This document shows, piece by piece, positions 56,299 through 64,000 of a stretch of 64,000 nucleotides of DNA. Under the pieces are notes generated by a model that saw only the letters and a program-made list of their open reading frames with translations, was not told the DNA's origin and made no database searches. This stretch comes from Gammaproteobacteria bacterium (lineage in GTDB: Bacteria > Pseudomonadota > Gammaproteobacteria > HK1). Location of the stretch: the NCBI GenBank assembly GCA_021773795.1, contig JAJFJT010000024.1, positions 22,090 to 86,089 of the forward strand, in the 5' to 3' direction. A program made the position numbers and the translations under genes. Positions within the stretch are counted from its first letter, which is position 1. Every line of letters starts with the position of its first letter.

Positions 56299-57039
56299 AT
56301 GCGAATCAGCCGGATTTACGTCGAGTTCCCTCTGGTGGCGGAGCGCGAGTATCCGCTGCCGGCAGAAACCATTCACTACCTGACCCGGGTACTGCGTCTT
56401 AAAAGTGGCGCGAAACTTATTCTCTTCGATGGCCAGGGCGATGAGTACCCGGCTACTCTGCACATTAATGGCAAGCACGATGTGCAGGTTTGTACTGCTG
56501 CTGCACAACGCGTGCGGCGCGAATCCCCTCTGAAATTAAGCCTTGTGCTGGCGGTCTCCCGTGGTGAGCGCATGGATTTTTCCGTGCAAAAGGCGGTAGA
56601 GCTGGGGGCTCGTCGGATCGTTCCCTTACTGAGCGAATTTGGAGTGGTGCGCCTTTCCGGTGAACGTGCCCGGCGGCGCCTCTCTCATTGGCAAAAAATC
56701 GCAGTGCATGCCAGCGAGCAATGTGGCCGCACCCGCGTGGTTAAAATTCTCCCGCTCATCTCCCTGTCAGAATATATTCAGACGCCGGCCGATGGATACC
56801 AGCGCCTGGTACTGGATCCTTCGGGTAAAAAGCTGAGTGCCTTCCAGAGTGCTCCAGTGGCTGCCGAACTCCTGATAGGCCCCGAAGGCGGCTTAAGTCA
56901 GCGGGAATCGGATGATTTGCAGGCCGGGGGTTGGACCTCAGTGTCCCTGGGGCCGCGCATCCTCCGCGCGGAGACTGCAGTGGTGGCGGGCTTGACTGCA
57001 ATGCAACTGCTATACGGCGATTTGGGGCGCGAGGACTAG
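56299..57039 (+). CDS. rsmE: 16S rRNA (uracil1498-N3)-methyltransferase
   Basis: A 246-residue SPOUT-fold enzyme. The N-terminal PUA-like domain starts MRISRIYVEFPL; the knot region is AVELGARRIVPLLSEF, EQCGRTRVVKILP, LIGPEGGLSQRESDDL and LGPRILRAETAVVAGLTAMQ. It methylates U1498 of 16S rRNA with SAM. Its last four bases overlap the end of the convergent ankyrin gene. Confidence 0.95.
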   Translation: MRISRIYVEFPLVAEREYPLPAETIHYLTRVLRLKSGAKLILFDGQGDEYPATLHINGKHDVQVCTAAAQRVRRESPLKLSLVLAVSRGERMDFSVQKAVELGARRIVPLLSEFGVVRLSGERARRRLSHWQKIAVHASEQCGRTRVVKILPLISLSEYIQTPADGYQRLVLDPSGKKLSAFQSAPVAAELLIGPEGGLSQRESDDLQAGGWTSVSLGPRILRAETAVVAGLTAMQLLYGDLGRED

Positions 57040-59096
57040 CGGAACCACCCGCTGTCTTTTTGAAAGCTGTCAAGAATAGCGACAATTTGCTGGTGCCCGG
57101 CTTTGCTTGCGAGATGGTGGGCTCGTTCGCGCCGCTCATTTCTCAGCTTTGGGTTGGCACCCCTTTCCAGCAATAGGCGAACGGTATCGGGATGCCCCGC
57201 GGCTGCAGCCAGCAGGAGGGGGGTATTGCCGTTGATATTCCTCCAGTCGACCTTCGCTCCCTCGGAAATCAATAGACTAACCGTATCGGTGTGCCCCCGC
57301 TTGGCGGCGAGACTGAGCGGTGTGTTAGCAGATTGATTGGCCAGATCGATGGCTGCGCCCGTCGTGAGCAGGAGGCGAACAGTGGACGCGTGTCCACCCC
57401 GAGCTGCCCGGGCGAGGGCGGTATAGCCTTGCGGATCGGTGGCATCTATCTCGCCAAGTGGTGCCAGCAGGCTAGCTATTTTGTCGTGTCCCTCGGTTGC
57501 GGCATACCATAGTGCATTGCACCCCCGGGTATCTGGCAGCGCGGGATCCGCGCCCGCTACCAGCAAGCGCATGGTGCTTTTCTCCAGCCCTTTGTGGGCG
57601 GCCCAACTGAGTGGAGAGCGGCCCTGCTCGTCGCTGATCTGAACTCGCGCTCCTTTATCGAGAAGCATTTCTACTACTTCCTGCTGTGCCGTCTCAAGCG
57701 CAAGGATAAGCGGTGCCTTGCCATTGGGTCGGTATTCCACAGCTGCATTCGCTGCCAGCAGGCGTTTAATTACTTTGGAGTGCTTGCCGTCGATGGCATG
57801 CAGTAGCGGTGTTTGCCCATTTTTGGCAGCCGTATCAGGGTTTGCGCGGGCCTGCAGCAGTGCCGTGACAATATTGGCATGTCCCTGCCAGGCAGCCCGG
57901 TTGAGCGCGGTATAGCCCTGCTTATCTTGCCAGTCCACCACTGCTCCTTTGGCAAGAAGCGTTTTCACCAAGCTTTCCTGTCCTCGCCAGCTTGCGATCA
58001 TCAGAGTGGACCAGCCCGCGTAAACGCCTTCACTCGAAACACCCCGAACGGCCAGTTTTTCTAGTACGGCGGGATCCTGCAGATCGCCAGCTGTCTCCTG
58101 CGCGGGCTCCGGTGGAATGATGGCGCCGTGACTGCCCAGGATTATTGCAGCTGCCGCATGCTTGCGTGCCAGTGCGACTGCCATGGCGGTACGCCCGTTT
58201 TTGTTCTGTAAGGAAACATTGGCATGTTTTTTCAGCAAGGTGCTAAGAATTCGGCGATGGTTCTTTCTCGATGCGATGATGAGCGGTGTATCGCCATTTT
58301 TGTCGCGTGCGTTGGGTGCAGCACCACTCAGCAGAAGGGCGCGAACGGCGGAGAGTGCGCCCTTGCGTACGGCGAGCAGAAGAGCCGTATCCCCGAAGGG
58401 ATCACGCTGCTCCGGATTTGCCTGTCTGCGCAAAAGCTCGCTAACCAGTTCACCATGATCATTTTCAGCGGCCTCCATAAGCGCTGTGCGGCCGTGTCCA
58501 TCAACACCGTCTACGCTGGCCTGCAGGGAGAGTGCCCGCTGAAAGAGTTTTTTGTTGCCGCGTGCTGCGGCATGGCGGAGTAACTCATCGGGATTACCGG
58601 GTACTGAATTCTCTGCTGGTCGTGGCGTGGCTGTTACACGTGAGCGGGCGGGTGATGGCCCCTGCTTGAGGCGCCGTTTTGCCAGATGATGATCGTTTGC
58701 CGCGGCGGCCCGGAACCATTTGTCAGCAGCTACTGCATCGGCCGTGACACCCCAGCCACGTTCATACATCACACCCAGTTGATATTGGGCGCCGGGGTGA
58801 GCCTGTTTGGCGGCCAATTGCAGCAGTGTGACTGCCCGGGTGTGATCTTTCGAAACGCCGCGCCCGGAACGATAGAGACTTGCCAGTTGATATTGGGCCT
58901 CGGCATTTCCCTGCTGCACCAGTGGTTGCAACAAGCTTGCGGCCTGGTCATAGGCGCGAGTGCGGATGGCCTGAAGCGCTGCGTCCATGGCGTCTGCGCT
59001 GGCCACAAGGGAGGTGAGCAGCAGTATCAGTGAGAGAAATACGTCTCTCCCGGCCTTTCGGATACTAGGGTGTCGCATCATGTGTGCCAGGCCCAT
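57036..59096 (-). CDS. Exported Sel1/ankyrin repeat protein
   Basis: A 686-residue protein. A signal peptide (about residues 18-36, LSLILLLTSLVASADA) is followed by two Sel1-like repeats (NAEAQYQLASLYRSGRGV, GAQYQLGVMYERGWGV) and then about 14 ankyrin repeats from about residue 165 to the end (for example GYTALNRAAWQGHANIV). The protein is probably periplasmic and mediates protein contacts. It lies 6 bases downstream of the ferredoxin-FAD oxidoreductase on the same strand, so it is likely co-transcribed with it. Its partner is not known. Confidence 0.92.
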   Translation of the reverse strand: MGLAHMMRHPSIRKAGRDVFLSLILLLTSLVASADAMDAALQAIRTRAYDQAASLLQPLVQQGNAEAQYQLASLYRSGRGVSKDHTRAVTLLQLAAKQAHPGAQYQLGVMYERGWGVTADAVAADKWFRAAAANDHHLAKRRLKQGPSPARSRVTATPRPAENSVPGNPDELLRHAAARGNKKLFQRALSLQASVDGVDGHGRTALMEAAENDHGELVSELLRRQANPEQRDPFGDTALLLAVRKGALSAVRALLLSGAAPNARDKNGDTPLIIASRKNHRRILSTLLKKHANVSLQNKNGRTAMAVALARKHAAAAIILGSHGAIIPPEPAQETAGDLQDPAVLEKLAVRGVSSEGVYAGWSTLMIASWRGQESLVKTLLAKGAVVDWQDKQGYTALNRAAWQGHANIVTALLQARANPDTAAKNGQTPLLHAIDGKHSKVIKRLLAANAAVEYRPNGKAPLILALETAQQEVVEMLLDKGARVQISDEQGRSPLSWAAHKGLEKSTMRLLVAGADPALPDTRGCNALWYAATEGHDKIASLLAPLGEIDATDPQGYTALARAARGGHASTVRLLLTTGAAIDLANQSANTPLSLAAKRGHTDTVSLLISEGAKVDWRNINGNTPLLLAAAAGHPDTVRLLLERGANPKLRNERRERAHHLASKAGHQQIVAILDSFQKDSGWFR

Positions 59097-59102
59097 GCAT
59101 TT

Positions 59103-60410
59103 TCAAACGGTGCCGAATTTGGTGTCGACTTCGATACCGATCTCTTTGAGAAAAGGGGTGGGCAGGATGCCGCCTGCACAAACGATTATCGCATCGTTTT
59201 GCAGCGTGACCGCGCTTCCTTGATGTTTAAGCTGAACATCATCTTTACCGATTTCCGTTACATTCGATTTCATCAAAAGTTGCAAGCGCCCTGCGGACTC
59301 CGCTGCGGCCACCTTGTCGCGGTTCTTTTCCTTGGCGCGTCCAAAGGCCTCGCTGCGGTAGGACAGGGTGACTGTGGTGCCGGCTTCTTCAGAAATGCTG
59401 GTTGCTGCTTCAAGCGCGGCATCGCCACCGCCAACGACCAGCACATGTTGATTCTGGTATTGAGCCGGATCGATGAGACTATAGAGAACCTTGGGCTGAT
59501 CTTCGCCGGGAATTCCGAGTTTGCGTGGTGTACCTCGCCGGCCCAGGGCAAGCATTATGGTTCGGCTGGAATAGGTGCCTCGTGACGTCTTGATATCAAA
59601 CCCGGTGTTATTGCGAGTGATTTTTTCCATACGTTCTTCGTAATTAATCGCCACACCGGTTTCCTTTGCTACGTCATTCCAGAACGCCAGCAATTCTTCC
59701 TTGGTGGTCTCTTTGAATTTCGTTTTACCATAGATAGGAAGTTTGGCTGGTGCGGTCATGACCACCTTGCCTCTGGGATAATGGAAGACGGTGCCCCCCA
59801 GTGATTCCTGTTCCACGGTCAGGGCGCGCAGCCCATGCTGCTTGGCCCCGAGAGCGGCGGAAAAGCCGGCCGGTCCGGCGCCGACGATCAATACATCCAG
59901 GCCATCGCCCTTGCCGATATCGGGTAACTTCCGGATCGTTTCTATAGCCTGACGTCCTTGCTCTACCGCATTGCGGATAAGCCCCATGCCACCGAGTTCC
60001 CCGGCAATAAAGAGGCCGGGTACATTGGTCTCGAAATTGGGCTGTACATTAGGAATATCGATGCCACGTTTTTCTGTTCCGAATACGAGGGTGATGGCGT
60101 CCATGGGGCAGGCAATCTTGCAGGCACCATGCCCGATGCAATGGGTTGGGTTAATCAATTCGGCCGTTCCCGCCACCACACCAAGCACTTGATTCTCGGG
60201 GCAGGCAAGGGCACAGGCGCCGCAGCCGACACAGCGGTTGGGGTCGATAATCGGATGCAAAGAAGCGGGTTCGGTCAGACCGGAGCCCTTTACCTCATCC
60301 CACAGTTTCCGGTTCCGGCGCTCCTTGCGGGATCGGAGAAGCAAATATGCCCCCCAGAGCGCAAGCAGCAATGGAGCATAGAAAACCAGGCTATAGGGTA
60401 TCGATGCCAT
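59103..60410 (-). CDS. Membrane-anchored ferredoxin-FAD/NAD(P) oxidoreductase
   Basis: A 435-residue protein. One N-terminal membrane helix (about residues 6-26) precedes two 4Fe-4S motifs: CVGCGACALACP and CIGHGACKIACP, the second having His instead of the second Cys. The remainder is a thioredoxin-reductase-like flavoprotein with VLIVGAGPAGFSAALG (FAD) and VLVVGGGDAALEAA (NAD(P)H), but no visible CxxC disulfide motif. Such proteins carry electrons between NAD(P)H and membrane carriers. It is divergent from the di-haem b-type protein and the multihaem cytochromes (222 bases between), pointing to a shared electron path. Confidence 0.9.
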   Translation of the reverse strand: MASIPYSLVFYAPLLLALWGAYLLLRSRKERRNRKLWDEVKGSGLTEPASLHPIIDPNRCVGCGACALACPENQVLGVVAGTAELINPTHCIGHGACKIACPMDAITLVFGTEKRGIDIPNVQPNFETNVPGLFIAGELGGMGLIRNAVEQGRQAIETIRKLPDIGKGDGLDVLIVGAGPAGFSAALGAKQHGLRALTVEQESLGGTVFHYPRGKVVMTAPAKLPIYGKTKFKETTKEELLAFWNDVAKETGVAINYEERMEKITRNNTGFDIKTSRGTYSSRTIMLALGRRGTPRKLGIPGEDQPKVLYSLIDPAQYQNQHVLVVGGGDAALEAATSISEEAGTTVTLSYRSEAFGRAKEKNRDKVAAAESAGRLQLLMKSNVTEIGKDDVQLKHQGSAVTLQNDAIIVCAGGILPTPFLKEIGIEVDTKFGTV

Positions 60411-60632
60411 ATGGACTCATACCACGCAGGAACAGGGATTGGATATGCTTAAACACTCAGTTTTCCGCGAGCCGATCAGCATCGTCCTGTTAAGTGGATA
60501 ATGCTGTGAAGTAGCTCACGGATTCATGCCCTTCTTTCCTTGTAGAGTTTCCGATCGACTATGGAATTGATGGGCCTGCTTTAGGGATAGCCCAGATGTT
60601 TCAAGCCACTCGTAGATTTAAGAGGCGTAAGG
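60411..60632. promoter_or_regulatory. Divergent intergenic region of the redox locus
   Basis: About 220 bases between the oxidoreductase and the b-type membrane protein, transcribed away from each other, so both promoters should lie here. I found no strong promoter or operator pattern by eye. Confidence 0.4.
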
Positions 60633-61502
60633 ATGGCCGGTTCGCCCCGTTTTAGAAGCTTCTCTTTCTCCTCTGCCATGCTGGAGGCGGGCACTTATAT
60701 TTTTGCCGTGTTGGTGGTGTACATGGTGGCCACTGGCTGGGGCGCGCGTGGAGAGTACCACCTTAGCCCAGAGTCAGGATTTGGTTATGCCCTGGGAATA
60801 ATTGGTGGTGTACTCATGCTGTTATTGATGGGCTACCCGCTACGCAAGCGTTTACGGTCTATGCGCAGCTGGGGGGCACTGAGAAACTGGTTTCGGATCC
60901 ATATGATATTGGGGGTCGTGGGGCCCGTAGCTATCCTGTTTCACTGTAATTTTAATCTGGGTTCGGTCAACAGCAATGTTGCGCTTTTCTCGATGCTGGC
61001 AGTGGCCTTGAGTGGCTTGGCGGGTCGCTACATATACAGCCAGATCCATTACGGCCTCTACGGGAACGAAATAAAATTGCGCGAACTCGCTCAGTCTCTC
61101 GAGTCAACGCACTCACTGCTGAACCGGATAATCAGGGAGTTTCCGCGGGTGCGCCGATACCTTCGCCTCGATGTGGATGCAAGTGATGACCGTGCTCCAT
61201 CCCTAGGGCGTGCCGCCTCAAATATGCTGCACACCGCCTATAAAAGTCGGATGGCATACATTTTGTCCATGCACTATGTGAGGCGGGAAATTGCTCGTAG
61301 CGGATGGAGTAAGCGTAGGCAAATACTCTACCGAAAGAGTGCCAGGCAGCGTATCCGTGCCTATCTTAAAACCTGCCGAATGGTAGCGGGGCTAGCTGTG
61401 TTTGAGCGCCTGTTCTCCATGTGGCACGTGTTGCATTTGCCGTTGTTCTTTTTTCTCGTGATCACGGCAATTGCTCATATTATTGCGGTACATATGTACT
61501 GA
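60633..61502 (+). CDS. Di-haem cytochrome b-like membrane protein
   Basis: A 289-residue protein with four or more membrane helices (about residues 18-36, 50-68, 88-106, 115-130 and 265-287). Two helices each carry a His pair 13 residues apart in between (H90/H104 and H268/H282), the classical bis-haem pattern of b561- and ferric-reductase-like proteins. The long charged loop at about 140-250 is cytoplasmic-facing by the positive-inside rule. It is followed 3 bases later by the 24-haem cytochrome gene. It probably moves electrons across the inner membrane. Confidence 0.75.
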   Translation: MAGSPRFRSFSFSSAMLEAGTYIFAVLVVYMVATGWGARGEYHLSPESGFGYALGIIGGVLMLLLMGYPLRKRLRSMRSWGALRNWFRIHMILGVVGPVAILFHCNFNLGSVNSNVALFSMLAVALSGLAGRYIYSQIHYGLYGNEIKLRELAQSLESTHSLLNRIIREFPRVRRYLRLDVDASDDRAPSLGRAASNMLHTAYKSRMAYILSMHYVRREIARSGWSKRRQILYRKSARQRIRAYLKTCRMVAGLAVFERLFSMWHVLHLPLFFFLVITAIAHIIAVHMY

Positions 61503-61505
61503 GGC

Positions 61506-63272
61506 ATGCGTAAACAACTGCTTGTTTTATGTGTGGCAATACTACTTCAGCTGCTGTCACCTGCGGTTAGCGCCGGTGTTTTTGAGTCTCTGGTCATGCC
61601 AGGCCCGGTAGTTCAAGCACATGAGAAATATGAATCCAGTTGTGCAAAATGCCACGCATCGTTCAAAAAGAAGGCCCAGGATATTCTCTGCCTTGATTGC
61701 CACGAGAAAGTCAGTCTGGATGTGCAGAACCGGGTTGGCTTTCACGGTCGAAAAGAGAATTTAAAGGGCCAGAACTGCAAGCAGTGCCACACGGAACACA
61801 AAGGACGAAAGGCGGATATTATTGCGCTGGATCGCGATGCATTCGAGCATCACCACACAGATTTCCCCTTGGTCGGGGCGCATAAGAAGGTGGCTTGCTC
61901 TGGTTGCCATACAGACAAGAAGAAGTTCAGGGAGGCGTCTCAACAGTGTGGAAGTTGTCATAAAAACAATGATCCCCATGGTGGGAAGTTGGGGTCAGAT
62001 TGCGGTGATTGTCATACGGAAAAGCGCTGGTCAGAGTCTCGGTTTGAGCACGGGAAAACGAAGTTTCCTCTGCTCGGGAAACATGAAGAAGTTGCGTGCA
62101 AACAATGTCATCCGGATGCCCGTTACAAATTATCTTCCACCCAATGTCTGGCATGTCATGGAATTCATGATGTTCATACGGGGCATTTTGGAAAGCAGTG
62201 TGACAAGTGCCACGAAGAGAAAGGATGGCGGGAGATCCGCTTTGACCATGACAAGGAAACGGATTTCAAACTCTTGGGGGCACACGCAAAGATTCAATGT
62301 AAAGCCTGTCACAAGGATGACAACTATGAGCAGGAAATGGTGCGGGAATGTTATGCCTGTCACAAAAACAATGATGAGCACAGGGGACGTAATGGGCGGA
62401 AATGTGAAAAATGCCACAAAGAGGAATCCTGGTCTCGGATAAGGTTCGATCATGAACGCGATACGGACTTTGCTTTGCTGGGGAAACATAAACAACTTTC
62501 CTGTGAAGCGTGTCACCGGGGAAAATTGTTTCGGGATGATGCGCCAGGAAAGCGGTGTAACAGCTGTCACCAGAAAGATGATGTTCATGCGGGAGCGCTG
62601 GGGAAATCATGCGTGGGATGCCATCAGGCGGAGGGCTGGAAGCGGGTTAGGTTCGAGCACGACAAGGACACGGAGTTTCCATTGCATGGGGGGCATGCTG
62701 GGCTTGAATGTCATGCCTGTCATCGCAAGGGAACGGAACCCGAAAAGATGGAGGGGAATTGTTTCTCGTGCCACGAAAAAGATGATGTGCACGAAGGGCA
62801 GCAGGGGAAAGATTGCGGGGGTTGCCACGAGGATAAAAGGTGGGGTGAGCGGATTCGGTTTGAGCATGACATCACCCGTTTTCCCCTCATTGGACTGCAT
62901 GCGAGCGCTCCTTGCGAAGCCTGTCACCTGTCATCGCGATTCAAAGACACCGAGATGAGCTGTGCTGTCTGCCACCAGACAGAGGATGTGCATGAGGGGG
63001 TGCTCGGGACAAAATGCGCGTTTTGCCATAATCCGAACGGGTGGGCGTACTGGGAGTTTGATCACGATAAGCAGACTGAATTTCCACTGCAGGGGGCACA
63101 TGAGAATCTGGGATGTGCCACCTGCCACAAGGAGCGGACCGTGGGAAAAAGTTCTATGCCAACAGAATGCGTGAGCTGTCATCAGGGAGATGACGAGCAC
63201 CGTGGTGGGTTTGGCCGTCGCTGTGAGCGTTGTCATGTCAGTGATTCATTTTCCGTGATTCGGCCGCGATGA
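61506..63272 (+). CDS. Exported 24-haem cytochrome c
   Basis: A 588-residue protein with an N-terminal signal peptide (about residues 5-23, VLCVAILLQLLSPAVSAG) and, counted directly, 24 CXXCH haem c attachment sites between Cys47 and the end. The sites lie in a recurring unit of the type FDHDKxTDFxLLGxHxxxxCxxCH then CxxCHxxDDxHxG, about 60 residues per repeat. It is probably periplasmic or surface exposed and acts as a multihaem electron conduit. It begins 3 bases after the b-type gene and its stop overlaps the ATG of the next multihaem gene (ATGA), so all three are one operon. Confidence 0.95.
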   Translation: MRKQLLVLCVAILLQLLSPAVSAGVFESLVMPGPVVQAHEKYESSCAKCHASFKKKAQDILCLDCHEKVSLDVQNRVGFHGRKENLKGQNCKQCHTEHKGRKADIIALDRDAFEHHHTDFPLVGAHKKVACSGCHTDKKKFREASQQCGSCHKNNDPHGGKLGSDCGDCHTEKRWSESRFEHGKTKFPLLGKHEEVACKQCHPDARYKLSSTQCLACHGIHDVHTGHFGKQCDKCHEEKGWREIRFDHDKETDFKLLGAHAKIQCKACHKDDNYEQEMVRECYACHKNNDEHRGRNGRKCEKCHKEESWSRIRFDHERDTDFALLGKHKQLSCEACHRGKLFRDDAPGKRCNSCHQKDDVHAGALGKSCVGCHQAEGWKRVRFEHDKDTEFPLHGGHAGLECHACHRKGTEPEKMEGNCFSCHEKDDVHEGQQGKDCGGCHEDKRWGERIRFEHDITRFPLIGLHASAPCEACHLSSRFKDTEMSCAVCHQTEDVHEGVLGTKCAFCHNPNGWAYWEFDHDKQTEFPLQGAHENLGCATCHKERTVGKSSMPTECVSCHQGDDEHRGGFGRRCERCHVSDSFSVIRPR

Positions 63273-64000
63273 GTGTCTGTGGCCACTTTTTTGTGGGCTT
63301 CTGCCTGTCTCGCATCCTGGTGCAGGTTTTTGCCATGGCGATTCTGTTGGCACTCCAGGGGGCTTCGGTATCTGCCCAGGTCAAGGCTGATTTCGATCAT
63401 CTTTCCACTGGCTTTGATCTGACTGGGCAGCACGCAGGTGCTGAATGTCAGAGCTGTCATCTGCGAGGCATCTTCAAAGGTACCCCTTCCCGTTGTGAGA
63501 CTTGTCATTCGCAGGGCAGCCCATTGGGTCTCTTGGGTAAGTCCGCCGGCCATATTCAGACAAACCTGTCGTGCGAGAATTGCCACGATACTGAGAGTTG
63601 GATAGGTGCTCAATTTGATCACGGCGGAGTAACAGGTGCTTGCTCAACCTGCCACAATGGGACCACCGCTCAGGGTAAATCTCCCACCCATCTCGCCAGT
63701 GGCAATCTCTGCGAGGATTGCCATTCTGTCTCCAGTTGGGCTGGTGCACGATTTGACCATCCAGGAATAACCAGTGGCTGTTCCAGTTGCCACAATGGGG
63801 CTACTGCCCAGGGTAAATCTCCCACCCATATCGCCAGTGGCAACCTGTGCGAAGACTGCCACACCACCACCAGCTGGTCGGGTGCGATCTTTGATCATGC
63901 CGGCGTCACGGGCTCTTGTTCGAGTTGCCACAACGGTGTTACGGCCCCGGGTAAGGGCGGCACCCATATGGCGACGACGAACCTCTGCGAGGACTGCCAT
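63269..64000 (+). CDS. Repeat-built multihaem cytochrome c, N-terminal part (runs off the window)
   Basis: The frame opens with ATG overlapping the 24-haem gene stop and stays open to the window edge (244 residues seen). A signal sequence with AMAILLALQGASVSAQ is followed by nine CXXCH sites so far. From about residue 116 there is a 46-residue (138-base) tandem repeat of the type FDHxGVTGxCSxCHNGxTAxGK then NLCEDCH; starts lie at 63614, 63752 and 63890, exactly 138 bases apart. The haem spacing differs from the previous protein. It is likely a large, extended periplasmic or outer-surface cytochrome; its total length and haem count cannot be told here. Confidence 0.88.
   Translation, partial: MSVCGHFFVGFCLSRILVQVFAMAILLALQGASVSAQVKADFDHLSTGFDLTGQHAGAECQSCHLRGIFKGTPSRCETCHSQGSPLGLLGKSAGHIQTNLSCENCHDTESWIGAQFDHGGVTGACSTCHNGTTAQGKSPTHLASGNLCEDCHSVSSWAGARFDHPGITSGCSSCHNGATAQGKSPTHIASGNLCEDCHTTTSWSGAIFDHAGVTGSCSSCHNGVTAPGKGGTHMATTNLCEDCH

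Overview
This 64 kb window reads as a chromosomal segment of a gammaproteobacterium. Supporting signs are the rpsU-yqeY-dnaG-rpoD block, the FmdB-DUF502-aspS block, tatABC joined to hisI/hisE, a Dam methylase, folB/folK, and a CAT-anticodon tRNA directly after rpoD. An NnrS protein, a MEMO-family protein and multihaem cytochromes suggest a respiratory versatile, possibly sulfur- or iron-associated environmental lineage. I cannot name the genus.

Layout. 1-8.9 kb: end of a formylglycine-generating-enzyme-like protein, a cold shock protein, a DUF255 thioredoxin-like protein, a family 2 glycosyltransferase, a Ser/Thr kinase with a cyclic-nucleotide domain, NnrS, Dam and an AsmA-like protein. 9.2-11.5 kb: a CHAD-domain protein translationally coupled to an orphan ParA ATPase. 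11.7-17.9 kb: a signalling operon (sensor kinase with three tandem periplasmic binding domains, a CheY-like receiver, a REC-PAS-GGDEF-EAL protein). 18.2-22.0 kb: a small decayed island bounded by a 43-bp duplication of the 3' end of tRNA-Lys, carrying an AhpD-like protein, an IS3 remnant and an AT-rich Fic gene. 22.2-35.2 kb: housekeeping and metabolism, with a 149-bp MITE-like element just upstream of the yrfG start. 35.2-39.3 kb: repeats, then an integrase-less integron cassette array (six same-strand small genes separated by attC-like sites), ending in a degenerate second copy of the cca 3' end. 39.3-57 kb: housekeeping (uppP, midA-like, folM, nudix, folK, folB, plsY, tsaD, rpsU, yqeY, dnaG, rpoD, tRNA, mscS, pgm, DUF4197, MEMO, rsmE). 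57-64 kb: a redox locus with an ankyrin/Sel1 protein, a membrane-anchored ferredoxin-FAD oxidoreductase, a di-haem b-type membrane protein, a 24-haem cytochrome c and a further repeat-built multihaem protein that runs off the window.

The redox locus looks like a complete route: cytosolic reductant, membrane flavoprotein/Fe-S, membrane b-haems, periplasmic multihaem wires. The sensor operon looks like a phosphorelay split over separate proteins with cyclic-di-GMP output. The accessory DNA sits in three places: the tRNA-Lys island, the cca-uppP integron, and scattered short inverted-repeat elements, of which one 160-bp family occurs twice in the window (about 35.4 and 56.1 kb, opposite orientations).
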